Positions 6,836-16,103 of a DNA stretch of 64,000 bases are shown here, one piece after another. How positions within the stretch are numbered: position 1 is the stretch's first letter; each line of letters begins with the position of its first letter. Source of the stretch: Kribbella italica. GTDB lineage: Bacteria > Actinomycetota > Actinomycetes > Propionibacteriales > Kribbellaceae. The stretch spans positions 124,001 through 188,000 of the forward strand of contig NZ_JACHMY010000001.1 in assembly GCF_014205135.1 (NCBI RefSeq). Reading direction: 5' to 3'. Below the pieces are notes generated by a model, which did not search any database, was not told the origin of the DNA, and worked only from the letters and a program-made list of their open reading frames with translations. The position numbers were made by a program, and so were the translations under genes.

Positions 6836-8470
6836 TTAGCGCCCCAGGTGCTCGATGGTGATGCGGGCGTAGGCGTCGCCGGGCACGAGCGTGAGCAGGC
6901 CGCCAGCGGACTGGAAGACCTGCACCCAGACGGTCTCGTTTGAGGCGAGGCGGATGGCGTCGGAGACGCTCAGCGCGGTGAAGCTGGTGGAGTTGCCCGG
7001 CAGCGACTGGTAGGCGAACATGCCCCTGGTCGAGGAGTGCAGCGCGATGTAGCGGTAGCCGACCGTGCCGCTCGGGACCGAGGGGAAGGTGACTCGCGCG
7101 CTCACCAGGTAGCGGCCCGGCACTCTGGTCGTGAACTCGCCGCCGCCAACGCTGAAGTTGTGGGGGATCAAGTCAGTGCCGGCCGGGTCTGCCGAGGAGT
7201 CTCGCTTGACGGTCCAGCGGAGCACCTGCCACGCATTGGGTGGGATGGCCGACGAGGCGGATGCCTTCAGGTTGGGCACAACCCACTCGGTGTACGGCCG
7301 GGTCGTCTCGACCCCGGTGTTCCGCTCGATCGCAGAGATCCTGCTCTCCACGCTGGAGACCCGGCTCGCCATCCCGTCGCCGAACTGCGTCGGGTCGCCG
7401 ATGGTGACGCCCACGCGGAAGCCGGTGGCGTCCGCCTTCAGGACGTAGCCGGTTACGTCGACCTTGAGCTCCTGGCCGTCGACCGTGACTGCGACCCGGT
7501 CGCCCAGGTTCCAGTCCGTGCCGAAGGTGGCGGCGCTGTCGTCGGACGGGACGGTCTGGGCCGAGACTGCGCTGAAGCCAGCGTCGTCCAGGGCTTCCTT
7601 GCCGGCGGCGGCCAGCTCGGCGGGATCGTCCTCCGTGCGCTGGTCGATGAACCGCTCGATGCGCCGACCCCACTGGGCCTGCGCTGCGACCGACGCCGCG
7701 GTGGTGTACTCGGAGAGCTGGCGCGTCTCGTCGACACCCTGGCCGCCAACGATCGCGACCGTGAGCCCCGGTGGGGAGGTGGCAACCTTCTGGCTGGCAA
7801 GGGATCCGTTGCGCGCGTCGAGCCGGATGATGTCCGACTTGTCGCTCACTCGGTAGGTCTCGAAGACCAGGCCGGCGCCGCGCTGCACGACCCTGAATCC
7901 GAGCCCGAGCCCCTCCTGGATCGCCAGCTCGGCGAGCAGTTCTCCGAGGGGCTGGAAGTTCGGGGCCTTGGTCACGTACGCCCCGCGGCCGAGGTCCGTG
8001 CCCGTGGTCAGGCCGGCCTTCTTCCGGGCCGCGGTGGCGAAGGAGCCGATGTTCACGTTGACGTACGCGTGCATCAGCGTCTCGGCGAAGCCCGAGCGCC
8101 TGTCGGCCTTGTATCGCTGGGCGTTGACCGCCCGGCTTGGGTCGGGGTAGGCCAGCGTGTCCGCCAGGATGACGGTGTCGGTCACGCCCTCGATCGTCAG
8201 GGTGCCGCCGGGGTCGGTGGTCGATGTCACCTCGGTGGGCGTGACCATCGGCCCGGAGAACAGCACGTCCTCCGGGCCGTCCACGATGAGGCCCGAGCCG
8301 GGCGTTCGGAGGATCGCCGCGAGCGGGTGATCGGCTCGGAGGCTGAGCGTCCAGCTACCGACGTTGTTGTGGTCGACGGATGCCGTGAGGTTCAGCTCGG
8401 CGGGGACGATGATGCCTTGGCGAACGAGCGACTTGTCCCGGACGGTGACAGTGATGTCGTCGAGCTTCAA
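6836..8470 (-). CDS. Tail-tip protein, Gp37/endopeptidase-like, with duplicated C-terminal sandwich
   Basis: 544 aa, start at 8,470 directly after the distal tail gene stop (8,471). Residues ~1-380 resemble siphophage Gp37-like tail proteins (tail-hub fold): DHPLAAILRTPGSGL, then TDTVILADTLAYPDP, then LGELLAELAIQEG. A coiled coil (SSVESRISAIERNTG) leads to a C-terminal beta-sandwich with AWQVLRWTV and FTTRVPGRYLVSA, paralogous to the end of the next gene. It probably links the tail tube to the fibres. Confidence 0.75.
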   Translation of the reverse strand: MKLDDITVTVRDKSLVRQGIIVPAELNLTASVDHNNVGSWTLSLRADHPLAAILRTPGSGLIVDGPEDVLFSGPMVTPTEVTSTTDPGGTLTIEGVTDTVILADTLAYPDPSRAVNAQRYKADRRSGFAETLMHAYVNVNIGSFATAARKKAGLTTGTDLGRGAYVTKAPNFQPLGELLAELAIQEGLGLGFRVVQRGAGLVFETYRVSDKSDIIRLDARNGSLASQKVATSPPGLTVAIVGGQGVDETRQLSEYTTAASVAAQAQWGRRIERFIDQRTEDDPAELAAAGKEALDDAGFSAVSAQTVPSDDSAATFGTDWNLGDRVAVTVDGQELKVDVTGYVLKADATGFRVGVTIGDPTQFGDGMASRVSSVESRISAIERNTGVETTRPYTEWVVPNLKASASSAIPPNAWQVLRWTVKRDSSADPAGTDLIPHNFSVGGGEFTTRVPGRYLVSARVTFPSVPSGTVGYRYIALHSSTRGMFAYQSLPGNSTSFTALSVSDAIRLASNETVWVQVFQSAGGLLTLVPGDAYARITIEHLGR

Positions 8471-9370
8471 TCAGACCACCATCCACTTCCGGTCTTGCCA
8501 GGTCACCCGGATGCGGGCCTTGGCGGAATCGACCACGTCCATGGAGACGTGGGCAGTACTGGTGCCGGGGGCAACGGTCCACATTCGTGGAGCCGCACCG
8601 ACGCTGGCGAAGCGGTTGGCTCCAGTGGAGTCCCAGACGCGCCCCGACTTGGTGTCGATGTAGAGGGTCACGCCATCGGCGAGCGTCCCGTTCCAGGCGA
8701 TCCTCTGGCCGCTGGGCGAGATCGCCTCGAAGTTCGTGCCGGAGGTGATCTCCCATAGCGGGTAGGCCGGAGCGTCGCCGCCGTTGACCAGGGTCACGTC
8801 GCCGAAGGCTTGCGAGGAGCGGACCTTCAGCGCGGTGAGTGGGCCGTTGAGGAGTCCTCGGCCGGCGCCCTCGGTGACGATGGTCAGGCCGCCGTCGCGG
8901 GAGCTGATCCAGTACGGATCGCCCGCCCTGAAGGTGATGACCATCATGAGGTCGCGCTCGCCGATGGTGTCGGCTCCGTAGACGTAGCTGCCACCGCCGA
9001 CGCGGACGACATTGCAGTACCAGTAGGTGCCATCGGCCTCTACGAGCCGCAGCTCGCACTCGCCGGACACCATGATGGCCAGCCGGGAGACGAGGGCCTT
9101 CAGCCCCTCGCGATCCTTGCCGTCGAAGTACAAGGGCAGGTCGATGTCGCGGGGCAGGACCCGCTGCCCGCGGAAGGTCGCGCCGTCGCCTGCGCCCTCG
9201 ATCCACTGCACCGAGACCGGCGGCAGGCCGAGACCGGTTACCCCGGTCAGGGCCTGCGCGCCGCGCATCTCGGGCGGGATCAAGTCGTACACAGGGTCGT
9301 CCTCCATCAGGAGGGAATCCAGGTCGAGCAGATCCCCTGTGACGTTGGACTTGAGTACGAGCTTGACCAT
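8471..9370 (-). CDS. Distal tail protein
   Basis: 299 aa, ATG at 9,370 overlapping the tape measure stop by one base (TAATG). Typical actinophage Dit-like sequence: GVTGLGLPPVSVQW near residue 43, LPLYFDGKDREGL, MMVITFRAGDPYW. The C-terminal half has LPNG-type strands (MWTVAPGTSTA). Location right after the tape measure is the canonical place for the distal tail/hub protein. Confidence 0.85.
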   Translation of the reverse strand: MVKLVLKSNVTGDLLDLDSLLMEDDPVYDLIPPEMRGAQALTGVTGLGLPPVSVQWIEGAGDGATFRGQRVLPRDIDLPLYFDGKDREGLKALVSRLAIMVSGECELRLVEADGTYWYCNVVRVGGGSYVYGADTIGERDLMMVITFRAGDPYWISSRDGGLTIVTEGAGRGLLNGPLTALKVRSSQAFGDVTLVNGGDAPAYPLWEITSGTNFEAISPSGQRIAWNGTLADGVTLYIDTKSGRVWDSTGANRFASVGAAPRMWTVAPGTSTAHVSMDVVDSAKARIRVTWQDRKWMVV

Positions 9371-12300
9371 TACCAGTTCACCATCCTTGAGCGTTCGGCA
9401 GCCGCGAAGAGGTCTTCCTCGGCGTTGATCGAGGAGCCCTCGGCCGCGTGGTAATGAAGGACGCGCTGTGCGCCGGCAGCCCCACCCGAGAGCGAGGAGT
9501 CGACGGCGGACGCGAGCTTCAGGGACTGCCCGGACGGGCGCTGGGAGGCCATGTCCTCCATGGCCGCGGAGACACGGGGGACCGAGGCGGAGATGCCGTT
9601 GGCGAACCCCTGCCCGACGAAGCCACCGATCGCCATGAACACGCGAGACGGGGACTTGATCTTCAGTGCCTTCTTGATCGCGGCGGTGAGCACGTCGGCG
9701 ATCCGCAGCATCTGGAGCTCAAGCGGCTTCTCCATTGCCTTGAGCCCCTTTACGAGGCCCTCGGCGATGTGGATGCCGTTGGCGTACTGCGTGTCCGCTG
9801 CGGCCTTCGCAGCCTTGCCGGCGTACGTCGCCAGCTCGGCCTGGAGCTTGTTGATCTCCTTGACGCCGGACTTGCCGGCGCCGAGGATCGACTTGCCCGC
9901 TGCGATGCCGGCCTCCGGACCAGCCTGTGCGATCTGGTCGAGGGCGGTCTTGTTCAGGCCCGCCTTCTGGAGGTCGGCGAGCACCCGCTGGAACTCCGCG
10001 GCTGCGTTGCGGGCCTTGATCAGGCCGGCCACGATCGCGTCGTACGAGTGCTTGTCGCCCGCCGTCACGTCGCCAGCGCCGACGAGGTTGCCGTAGATGC
10101 TGGAGGCGTAGCTGGCCGACTTCTTGCGGAGGTCGTCCAGGTTGGACTGAGCGGCCTTCATCCGCTTGGCCAGCGCGTCCTGAGCCTTGGTGACCAGGGC
10201 GAGCGCGGTCTGGCTGTTGGTGACGAGGGTGTTCAGGTGAGCCTTCTGGTTCGCCGTGAGCACCCTGGACATCGAGCCGATGACCGTGTTGACCTTGCCG
10301 ATGTTGGTCTTCACCATCGACGGGATGGCGTTCGTCAGGCCCTTGAGCGCAGCCCGCAGGACGGGGATCTGCTTCTTGATTCCGACGATGAAGCCGTTGA
10401 TGACCTTCACGCCCGCGGGCGTGAGGATCGTGGCGTCCCGCTCGGCCGGCCCCTTCCACTCAGGGAGCTTGTCGGTGATGCCACCGAGGACGCCCCGAAT
10501 GCTGGGGATCGCGCTGGTGATGCCGCTGACGAAGCCGGAGATCAGGGAGCGGCCGGCCGAAACCAGCACGCCGCCGAGGTTGCCCAGGGCGCCAGCCGCG
10601 CGAGTGCCGAGACTCTTGACCGTGGAGATCGCGGAGTCGACGCCCGTCTTGACTGCGGCGACGAGCTTGGCCATCGCACCGCTGGCCGAGGTGACCATCG
10701 AGTTGAAGCCGGTGACCAGGTTGTTCTTGGCCTGCCCGACCTTCGCGCTGACGGTGGCCTGCACCGAGTCGAATCCGACGCGCACGCTGGCGGCGATCCT
10801 GGAGACCGCGGAGCCCGTGTCGGTGTTGGCGGTTGCCCAGCCGGCCTTGATGTCGGCGACGACCGTGTCCATCTTGCCGGAGATGGTCGTGCCGATGTCC
10901 TCGAACCAGCCCTTGACGGCGTTGAAGCCAGCCTCGACGTAGCCAGGGATCTCGGTGACGAAGCCGTCCGAGAACAACTGCTTGAGGATGTCGATCGTCG
11001 GGCCGATGTTGGTGACCAGGTTGGACAGCGCGAGCCAGGGCGCGTTGAGCGCCTCGGTGAGCGGTCCGATCAGGTAGCCAGCGATTTCGCCCAGCGGTCC
11101 GAGGATCGGAGAGACCGCTTCGAGCAGCAAGCCGAAGGCTTCGATGATCGGGGTGAGCGCGAGCGCGAGCTCGGTCGACCCTTCGATCAAGCCGGGCAGG
11201 ATGTCGGTGGCGAAGCCGACCAACTGCGGGAGCAGCGGGGCGACGGCCTCGACCAGGCTGATGAACGCCTGGGCCAGGGACGGCAACAGCTCGCCCAGCT
11301 TCGGCATCGCCTCTTCGACCAACTGCTTGAACGAGGCGAGCAGCTCCGGCGTAACCAGGTTGGCGAGCGCCTCGGCGATCGGCGGCAGGAGCGGGGCGAT
11401 GATCCCGATTGCGTCCGCCAGCGCCTCACCGAGCAGGTCGATGATCGGCGTCAGGACGGGAGCGAGCTCGGTGACCACGTCGGCCAGGGCGCCGAAGGCC
11501 GGACCCAGCACGGGACCGAGGTTCTCGGCCAGCTTGCCGGCCACTTCGAGGATGGCCCCGAACGCATCGCCGAGCTGCGGCAGGTACGGCAGGATGGCAT
11601 CGACGCCGGCCGAGATCCCACCGAAGAGGGTCTCGATTCCCTGCTGCACTGCGGGAGAGGCCAGCGCCTTGGCAATGCCGCCGATGACCTTGCCAATGGT
11701 CTCGCCAGCGAGCGGCAGGACCGTGGTCGCGGTCTTGGATAGGGCCAGGAACAACTTCTCCAGGCCGGGGCCGGCGTTCTTCGTCAGGTTGTCCATGGCC
11801 GTGTGAGCGGCCTCGAACGTGGTGACCAGGGCGGTCTGGAAGGTGGCGCCGTTGACGACTGCACCGATCCGCTCCAGGGCGTCGGCCAGCCCGCTGAGGG
11901 ACGAGCCACCGGCGGCCTGAGCAGCCTTCGCCAGGCCGGACAGGATCTTGCCGGCGCCAGCAGCGACGCGGCCCAGTTCCTTCAGCGCGAACAGGCCGGA
12001 CTCGATCCAGCCCTCCAGGCGACCATCGGCCGCGACGGCGGTAAGCCAGCCGTCGAACTGCTTGGCGATGTCGACGAACCACTTGGCCAGGCGGGGCAGG
12101 TAGCCCGCGCCGACCTTGCCGAGCGTCGCGATGGTGGAGGCCAGCGAGCTGGTCGCACCCTCGGCGATGCCGATGGAGTCGTTGAGGTCCCGGAACATGT
12201 TGCCGAGCAGGCCGTCGAACGACGTGGTGAGCGCCGTGGCCAGGCCGCCGAAGAACACGCCGAGGTTGCCGGCGGTCTTCTGGAGTCCGGCCGAGAGCTC

Positions 12301-13443
12301 GGGGAACACGTGGTCGACGAGGTTGCGGATCGGCTTCTCGGCCACTGCCCAGAACTTGCTGGACATCTGGTCCTGAAGCTTCGAGAACTTCTTGCCCACC
12401 TCGGGGATGACCTTGTTGAAGTCCTTCAGCACCGCGAAGCTCGCGCCCAGGCCGATGGCGATGCCACCGAACAGGCCGGGCAGCGCGAAGGCCAGTCCGC
12501 CGATCTGAGCCAGCGACGCCGACAAGGCGAACAGGTTGCTCGCGCTCGCCAGGGCGAACGCACCCAGGCCGGCGATCGCCTCAGCGATGGTGCCGATCAG
12601 GGGGACGTTGCGGTCCAGGTTGGACAGCGAGCGGGTCAGGTCTTGGAGGTAGCCGTTCAGGACTCGGGCGCCGGACAGCGCCGCGAGGGTTGCGCCGACC
12701 TTGGCGACCGACGCCTTGTTGATCGAGGCAACGATCTCGGCGCGGCGCTTCCGTGCGAGCAGGGCGAGCTGGGCCTGAGCCTTCAGCCTGGCGCGCTCCT
12801 GAATGCTCGGCTCGATGGCCGTGTCCTTCAGGTCGTCGAGCTTGTCGCGCAGGTCGGCGATGTCGTTCTCGACCTTGTGCTTGTCGCGGTCGCTCATCTC
12901 CGGCTTGATGGTGGCCTGGAGCTTCTCGATCTGCTCCAGGATGCCGGCCATCTGCCGACGCATCCGAGTGGTGGAGGAGGCGTCGAGGGAGGGGTGGAAC
13001 TTGAGATCCTTCAACTCGGCGTTCACGCGCTCGCGCATCTCGGCGAACGCCTGGTCGTCGATCGCGACCTTGATCTTGGTGGCCTCGGCGACCTTGTCGG
13101 CCAGCAGCTTCTTCGCGGCTTCGAGCGCCGGCCGGTCGAGCTTCACGTCGACGGAGATCTCGTCGAGCTTCTCAATCTCGCGCTGGACCTGCTTGAGTGT
13201 CGCCTCCAGGGAGGTGAGGGAGTTCTCGTTCACCCTGAGGGTGACGGAGCCGAGCTCCTTCTTCACCTTCGCGGCGGTGGCCTTGGCCTGGGCCACGACC
13301 CCGGTGGCGTCGAGGTTCAGCTTGATGTCGAGGGCATCGACCGACTTCTCGATGGCGGTCAGGTCACGCTTGAGCGTGCGCCGGAAGTCGTTCGTGTCGG
13401 GCATCACCTTGACCGCGATCCGGCCGATGATCTGTGTTGCCAT
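9370..13443 (-). CDS. Tape measure protein
   Basis: 1,357 aa. The longest gene of the element, between the tail chaperones and the tail tip. The N-terminal ~250 residues are charged coiled coil (AKATAAKVKKELG, RDLTAIEKSVDAL). A hydrophobic block at about 285-340 (AGLGAFALASA through ALPGLFGGIAIG) is typical of DNA-ejection segments. Long amphipathic repeats rich in LP/LG (residues ~480-800) follow. Residues ~880-1000 hold repetitive AA-rich helices (VSRIAASVRVGFDSV). Length sets a tail of roughly 200 nm by the usual 0.15 nm per residue rule. Confidence 0.95.
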   Translation of the reverse strand: MATQIIGRIAVKVMPDTNDFRRTLKRDLTAIEKSVDALDIKLNLDATGVVAQAKATAAKVKKELGSVTLRVNENSLTSLEATLKQVQREIEKLDEISVDVKLDRPALEAAKKLLADKVAEATKIKVAIDDQAFAEMRERVNAELKDLKFHPSLDASSTTRMRRQMAGILEQIEKLQATIKPEMSDRDKHKVENDIADLRDKLDDLKDTAIEPSIQERARLKAQAQLALLARKRRAEIVASINKASVAKVGATLAALSGARVLNGYLQDLTRSLSNLDRNVPLIGTIAEAIAGLGAFALASASNLFALSASLAQIGGLAFALPGLFGGIAIGLGASFAVLKDFNKVIPEVGKKFSKLQDQMSSKFWAVAEKPIRNLVDHVFPELSAGLQKTAGNLGVFFGGLATALTTSFDGLLGNMFRDLNDSIGIAEGATSSLASTIATLGKVGAGYLPRLAKWFVDIAKQFDGWLTAVAADGRLEGWIESGLFALKELGRVAAGAGKILSGLAKAAQAAGGSSLSGLADALERIGAVVNGATFQTALVTTFEAAHTAMDNLTKNAGPGLEKLFLALSKTATTVLPLAGETIGKVIGGIAKALASPAVQQGIETLFGGISAGVDAILPYLPQLGDAFGAILEVAGKLAENLGPVLGPAFGALADVVTELAPVLTPIIDLLGEALADAIGIIAPLLPPIAEALANLVTPELLASFKQLVEEAMPKLGELLPSLAQAFISLVEAVAPLLPQLVGFATDILPGLIEGSTELALALTPIIEAFGLLLEAVSPILGPLGEIAGYLIGPLTEALNAPWLALSNLVTNIGPTIDILKQLFSDGFVTEIPGYVEAGFNAVKGWFEDIGTTISGKMDTVVADIKAGWATANTDTGSAVSRIAASVRVGFDSVQATVSAKVGQAKNNLVTGFNSMVTSASGAMAKLVAAVKTGVDSAISTVKSLGTRAAGALGNLGGVLVSAGRSLISGFVSGITSAIPSIRGVLGGITDKLPEWKGPAERDATILTPAGVKVINGFIVGIKKQIPVLRAALKGLTNAIPSMVKTNIGKVNTVIGSMSRVLTANQKAHLNTLVTNSQTALALVTKAQDALAKRMKAAQSNLDDLRKKSASYASSIYGNLVGAGDVTAGDKHSYDAIVAGLIKARNAAAEFQRVLADLQKAGLNKTALDQIAQAGPEAGIAAGKSILGAGKSGVKEINKLQAELATYAGKAAKAAADTQYANGIHIAEGLVKGLKAMEKPLELQMLRIADVLTAAIKKALKIKSPSRVFMAIGGFVGQGFANGISASVPRVSAAMEDMASQRPSGQSLKLASAVDSSLSGGAAGAQRVLHYHAAEGSSINAEEDLFAAAERSRMVNW

Positions 13444-13458
13444 GCACTGCTCCCTTCA

Positions 13459-14168
13459 TTACTGGAAGCCGCGGTACAGATCGGCTACGGTCTTGGGCTT
13501 TTCGCGCTCGTCGGGCTTGGGCTTCACCGACTCGGGGCGCGGGTACAGCGGGATGTTGGGCGCCTTGCCCTTCCACTGACCGGTGGCGCGGGTGTTCTGG
13601 TTGAGCGCGTCGTAGTTGTCGGCCGCCAGGTGGCGGTCCTGGCCCCAGCCGTAGTGCTCTCGGCCGCCGGCGACGAGCGCCATCGTGAGGCAGGTGTCGG
13701 GTAGACCCCTCGCCAGGATGTTGACGATCTGGGGCGATGGCCCCCGACCTTCGATCACGTCGACCAGGTCGACGCCGTAGTGATCGAGCAGGTCGGGGTA
13801 GAGGCCCTCGCCGTAGTCGTCAATCAGTCCTGCGAGGGCGAGGCTTCCCCCACCTGGGCGCCCGAGTTGAACATCTCGAACACGGTGGCCAGCATCGTCA
13901 GGTCGCCGTCGAGCTCCTTCAGGAGCTGCTTGGCGTACTTCTGGTTCTCGGCCACCAGGAGCAGGCTCTTGGCCAGCAGCTCCTCGGTGTCGCTCTCCTC
14001 GTCGCCCTGCTCCTTCTGGAGCGCCATGAGCTGGTCGCGCTTCTCCTTCTTCAGGCGCAGCGGGTTCAGCAGCCGGCAGACGGAGCCGTCGCCCAGCACG
14101 ATCTCGGTGGAGCCGTACTTCGCCTCGGCGGCGTCGCGGATGTCATCCAGGGTGAAAGAGTTGGACAT
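13459..14168 (-). CDS. Tail assembly chaperone, long frameshift product
   Basis: Made by -1 frameshifting of the upstream chaperone frame at GGGGGAA (13,851-13,845). After the slip the frame reads DYGEGLYPDLLDHYGVDL and then SPQIVNILARGLPDT, the sequence style of actinophage 'T' chaperone domains, and ends at 13,459 just before the tape measure. The predicted fusion is about 236 aa. No good ribosome site precedes an internal start in the second frame, which supports frameshifting over independent translation. Confidence 0.75.
13824..14168 (-). CDS. Tail assembly chaperone, short form
   Basis: 114 aa, ATG at 14,168. It begins MSNSFTLDDIRDAAEAKYG; a beta-strand pair (STEIVLGDGSVCRLLNP) is followed by helices (KEKRDQLMALQKEQGDEE). 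It ends just past the slippery site. With the frameshifted long form it would coat the tape measure during tail assembly, as gpG/gpGT do in lambda. Confidence 0.8.
   Translation of the reverse strand: MSNSFTLDDIRDAAEAKYGSTEIVLGDGSVCRLLNPLRLKKEKRDQLMALQKEQGDEESDTEELLAKSLLLVAENQKYAKQLLKELDGDLTMLATVFEMFNSGAQVGEASPSQD
13845..13851 (-). promoter_or_regulatory. Programmed -1 ribosomal frameshift site
   Basis: Minus-strand heptamer GGGGGAA read in frame as G GGG GAA. A -1 slip keeps GGG and gives GGA. It lies 22 nt before the short-form stop and connects exactly to the open second frame. Confidence 0.7.
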
Positions 14169-14310
14169 GGTTTTGCGGACCTCCAGGGTTGATGAATGGG
14201 GTAGTGCGAAATCAGTGGGGGAGCGGACCTTCGCTATGGGGCACGGGCGGCGCCCCCTCCCCGCGACGGGTCCGCAACGCATCGCGGGGAGGGTGGTTCA
14301 GTGGGGCTGA

Positions 14311-14865
14311 TCAGCCCTCTTCGATGACACCCAGCGGCGTGACCGCGTAGGTCCAGGTGTTCGTGCCGAGCTGGAGCGGCTTCACGCCCAGCGGTAGGCC
14401 GGCCAGCGACTCGGTGTCGGCGATGGCCAGGTCGTCGCCGCGGTAGATCTCGGCCTTCGGCGCGTAGAACGCGAAGACGTTGCTGCCGTCAACGAAGATG
14501 CCGATGAAGGCGCAGGTCGTCGGGACCGGCTCGGTCGGGACGCCGATGGTGCCGTCCGCCAGGGTCGGCGCGTTCGAGCCGTAGAACAGCTTCAGCGACT
14601 TCTCGTCGAACTGCTGGAGCGTGAACGCCAGGGTCTCGGACCGCGAGGAGTACTTGGTCCGCAGCGTCTTGTTCTGCAGGGTGCTCAGCACGGTGGCCTC
14701 GCCACCCTCGGAGCTGATCGCGAGGATGTCCTCGATCGAGGTGTGACCGACGTTCTCCCACGCAACCGCGGGCGAGAGCAGATCGGCCGGAAGGGCGGTG
14801 CCGGTCACCGCGGTGAAGTAGTTGCCGGCCCCGATCACCAGGGTCGCGTTGTCGTTCAGTGCCAC
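14311..14865 (-). CDS. Major tail protein
   Basis: 184 aa; GTG at 14,865 chosen because a longer frame would run through the terminator hairpin at 14,895. The sequence begins ALNDNATLVIGAGNYFTA, continues AWENVGHTSIEDI (a motif common to actinophage tail tube subunits) and ends TNTWTYAVTPLGV. Rich in beta strands. Position between tail terminator and chaperones matches the tube protein, the most abundant tail component. Confidence 0.85.
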   Translation of the reverse strand: MALNDNATLVIGAGNYFTAVTGTALPADLLSPAVAWENVGHTSIEDILAISSEGGEATVLSTLQNKTLRTKYSSRSETLAFTLQQFDEKSLKLFYGSNAPTLADGTIGVPTEPVPTTCAFIGIFVDGSNVFAFYAPKAEIYRGDDLAIADTESLAGLPLGVKPLQLGTNTWTYAVTPLGVIEEG

Positions 14866-14894
14866 TAGGGGCTCCGTTTCTGTGGGCAAAGCAA

Positions 14895-14922
14895 AAGGCC
14901 CCCAGCGGGTGCTGAGGGCCTT
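14895..14922 (-). terminator. Intra-operon terminator/attenuator before the major tail gene
   Basis: Imperfect 11-bp stem (AAGGCCC-CAGC / GCTG-GGGCCTT with single bulges) and, on the minus strand, CCTTTTGCTTTG after it. It lies between the tail terminator gene and the major tail gene, so it may tune tube-protein expression or stabilise a processed 3' end. Confidence 0.6.
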
Positions 14923-14939
14923 GCTTCGTTGGGGTTGGA

Positions 14940-15428
14940 TCAGGGGGTCTGAGTGCTCGCCGGCTTGCGGATGACCAGGTCGTAGACGGTCTCGTAGCGC
15001 GTCACCCCGGTGGGGAGGTCGGCGTACTGCACAGGGCCGGTGGCGGTCGCCCAGTCGGTCACTCGGCGAGGGGCCGATGACATCTCGACCTTGACCAGGT
15101 GGCCACGGTGGGGGACCACGATGTTGACCGAGTCGCGGAGGATCACGCGTACCGCCTCGGAGAGGAGTGCGGCATCCTCGTCGCCGTTCACGCCGTCGCA
15201 CATCGCGTGGATGTTGATGCGAGCTGCATCGAGGAAGCGCGGATCGCCACCCCACTCCCCGAAGTTGGGGGACCGTCGCGGAATGACGAGGGGGAACTCT
15301 TGGTGATCGGCGATGAGGGATCTGACTTGCACCCCCGGAAGTTGTCCGGGAAGGAGCTCCAGCAGGAGGTCTTCCACTGGGTGCATCTCGGTCAGTGCGA
15401 TCACATCGGGGTGCAGGGTCGTCGTCAT
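14940..15428 (-). CDS. Tail terminator protein
   Basis: 162 aa, ATG at 15,428 overlapping the previous stop. Starts MTTTLHPDVIALTEMH; contains the conserved-looking NIHAMCDG strand, LLSEAVRVILRDS and RYETVYDLVIRKP at the end. Length, strand order and place just before the major tail gene fit the siphophage tail-terminator (gpU/Gp6-like) family. Confidence 0.75.
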   Translation of the reverse strand: MTTTLHPDVIALTEMHPVEDLLLELLPGQLPGVQVRSLIADHQEFPLVIPRRSPNFGEWGGDPRFLDAARINIHAMCDGVNGDEDAALLSEAVRVILRDSVNIVVPHRGHLVKVEMSSAPRRVTDWATATGPVQYADLPTGVTRYETVYDLVIRKPASTQTP

Positions 15429-15766
15429 CGGCGCCCCCTGCTCTTGAGGTGCGCCGCGTTGCCGAGGATGTGTAGACCGTCCATGCCGCCGACGAGCTCA
15501 CCGTCCTTCTCGTACGGCTCACGGCCGAACTCGATGGACAGGGCGGCGAGCTGGCCGCGCTCGTCGGACAGGACCACATACCAGTCGACGCCGCCGTCTT
15601 CGATGTCGATTTCTGCATCGCCATCGTGGTGATGCTCGGCGAGGCCGGCTTCGGCTCGGCCGGCGACTTGCAGGGTTCGCTCCTCCAGCTCGCGCTGGAC
15701 CTCGGGGAGAATGGCCAGGGCCTTCTCGACCTTCCGGCCGCCGAGCGTGCGGTAGACCTCAGCCAT
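15425..15766 (-). CDS. HK97 gp10-like neck/tail-completion protein
   Basis: 113 aa, ATG at 15,766. An N-terminal helix (GGRKVEKALAILPEVQRELEE) is followed by a beta part with WYVVLSDERGQLAALSIEFG and a terminal GLHILGNAAHLKSRGRR. This is the usual layout of HK97 gp10-like neck proteins in actinophages. Confidence 0.7.
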   Translation of the reverse strand: MAEVYRTLGGRKVEKALAILPEVQRELEERTLQVAGRAEAGLAEHHHDGDAEIDIEDGGVDWYVVLSDERGQLAALSIEFGREPYEKDGELVGGMDGLHILGNAAHLKSRGRR

Positions 15767-16103
15767 TGTTCGGACGCTCCCGGATGTCGATGGACCAGTG
15801 CCGTACGTGGCGGGATCCGTGGTGGTAGGCCGGCGGCGTGACAACGTCCCAGGTCCGGCCGAGGTAGTGGACCAGCGACCAGAGCTCGACGCCGTCCAGG
15901 TTGGCGTTGACGCCGATCCGGATGACGTTGATCTTCTGCTGGCCGGGCACCTCAGCCTTGGCGCTGCGCTGCGGGATCGTCCACGCCTTCACGACCCAGG
16001 GGTTCGCCGCGTCGGCGGCCTTCACCTTGTTGCCGCGATTGTCGGTCTGCTCGATCGTGCGCCAGATGGTGAGCGGCTGGCCCCGCCTGCGCTGCATGCT
16101 CAC
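15759..16103 (-). CDS. Head-closure protein
   Basis: 114 aa, GTG at 16,103 (GTGA overlap with the upstream stop). Beta-rich; central RIGVNANLDGVELWSLVHY and a C-terminal GRTWDVVTPPAYHHG resemble the SPP1 gp16-like head-closure (stopper) family. Placed between adaptor and gp10-like protein, as expected. Confidence 0.65.
   Translation of the reverse strand: MSMQRRRGQPLTIWRTIEQTDNRGNKVKAADAANPWVVKAWTIPQRSAKAEVPGQQKINVIRIGVNANLDGVELWSLVHYLGRTWDVVTPPAYHHGSRHVRHWSIDIRERPNNG

Noticed and set aside
9448-13704. Very long plus-strand frames opposite the tape measure gene
   Set aside because: Antisense shadows of a high-GC gene: Arg/Gly/Val/Asp-rich with no domain, while the minus-strand frame has a clear tape measure profile.
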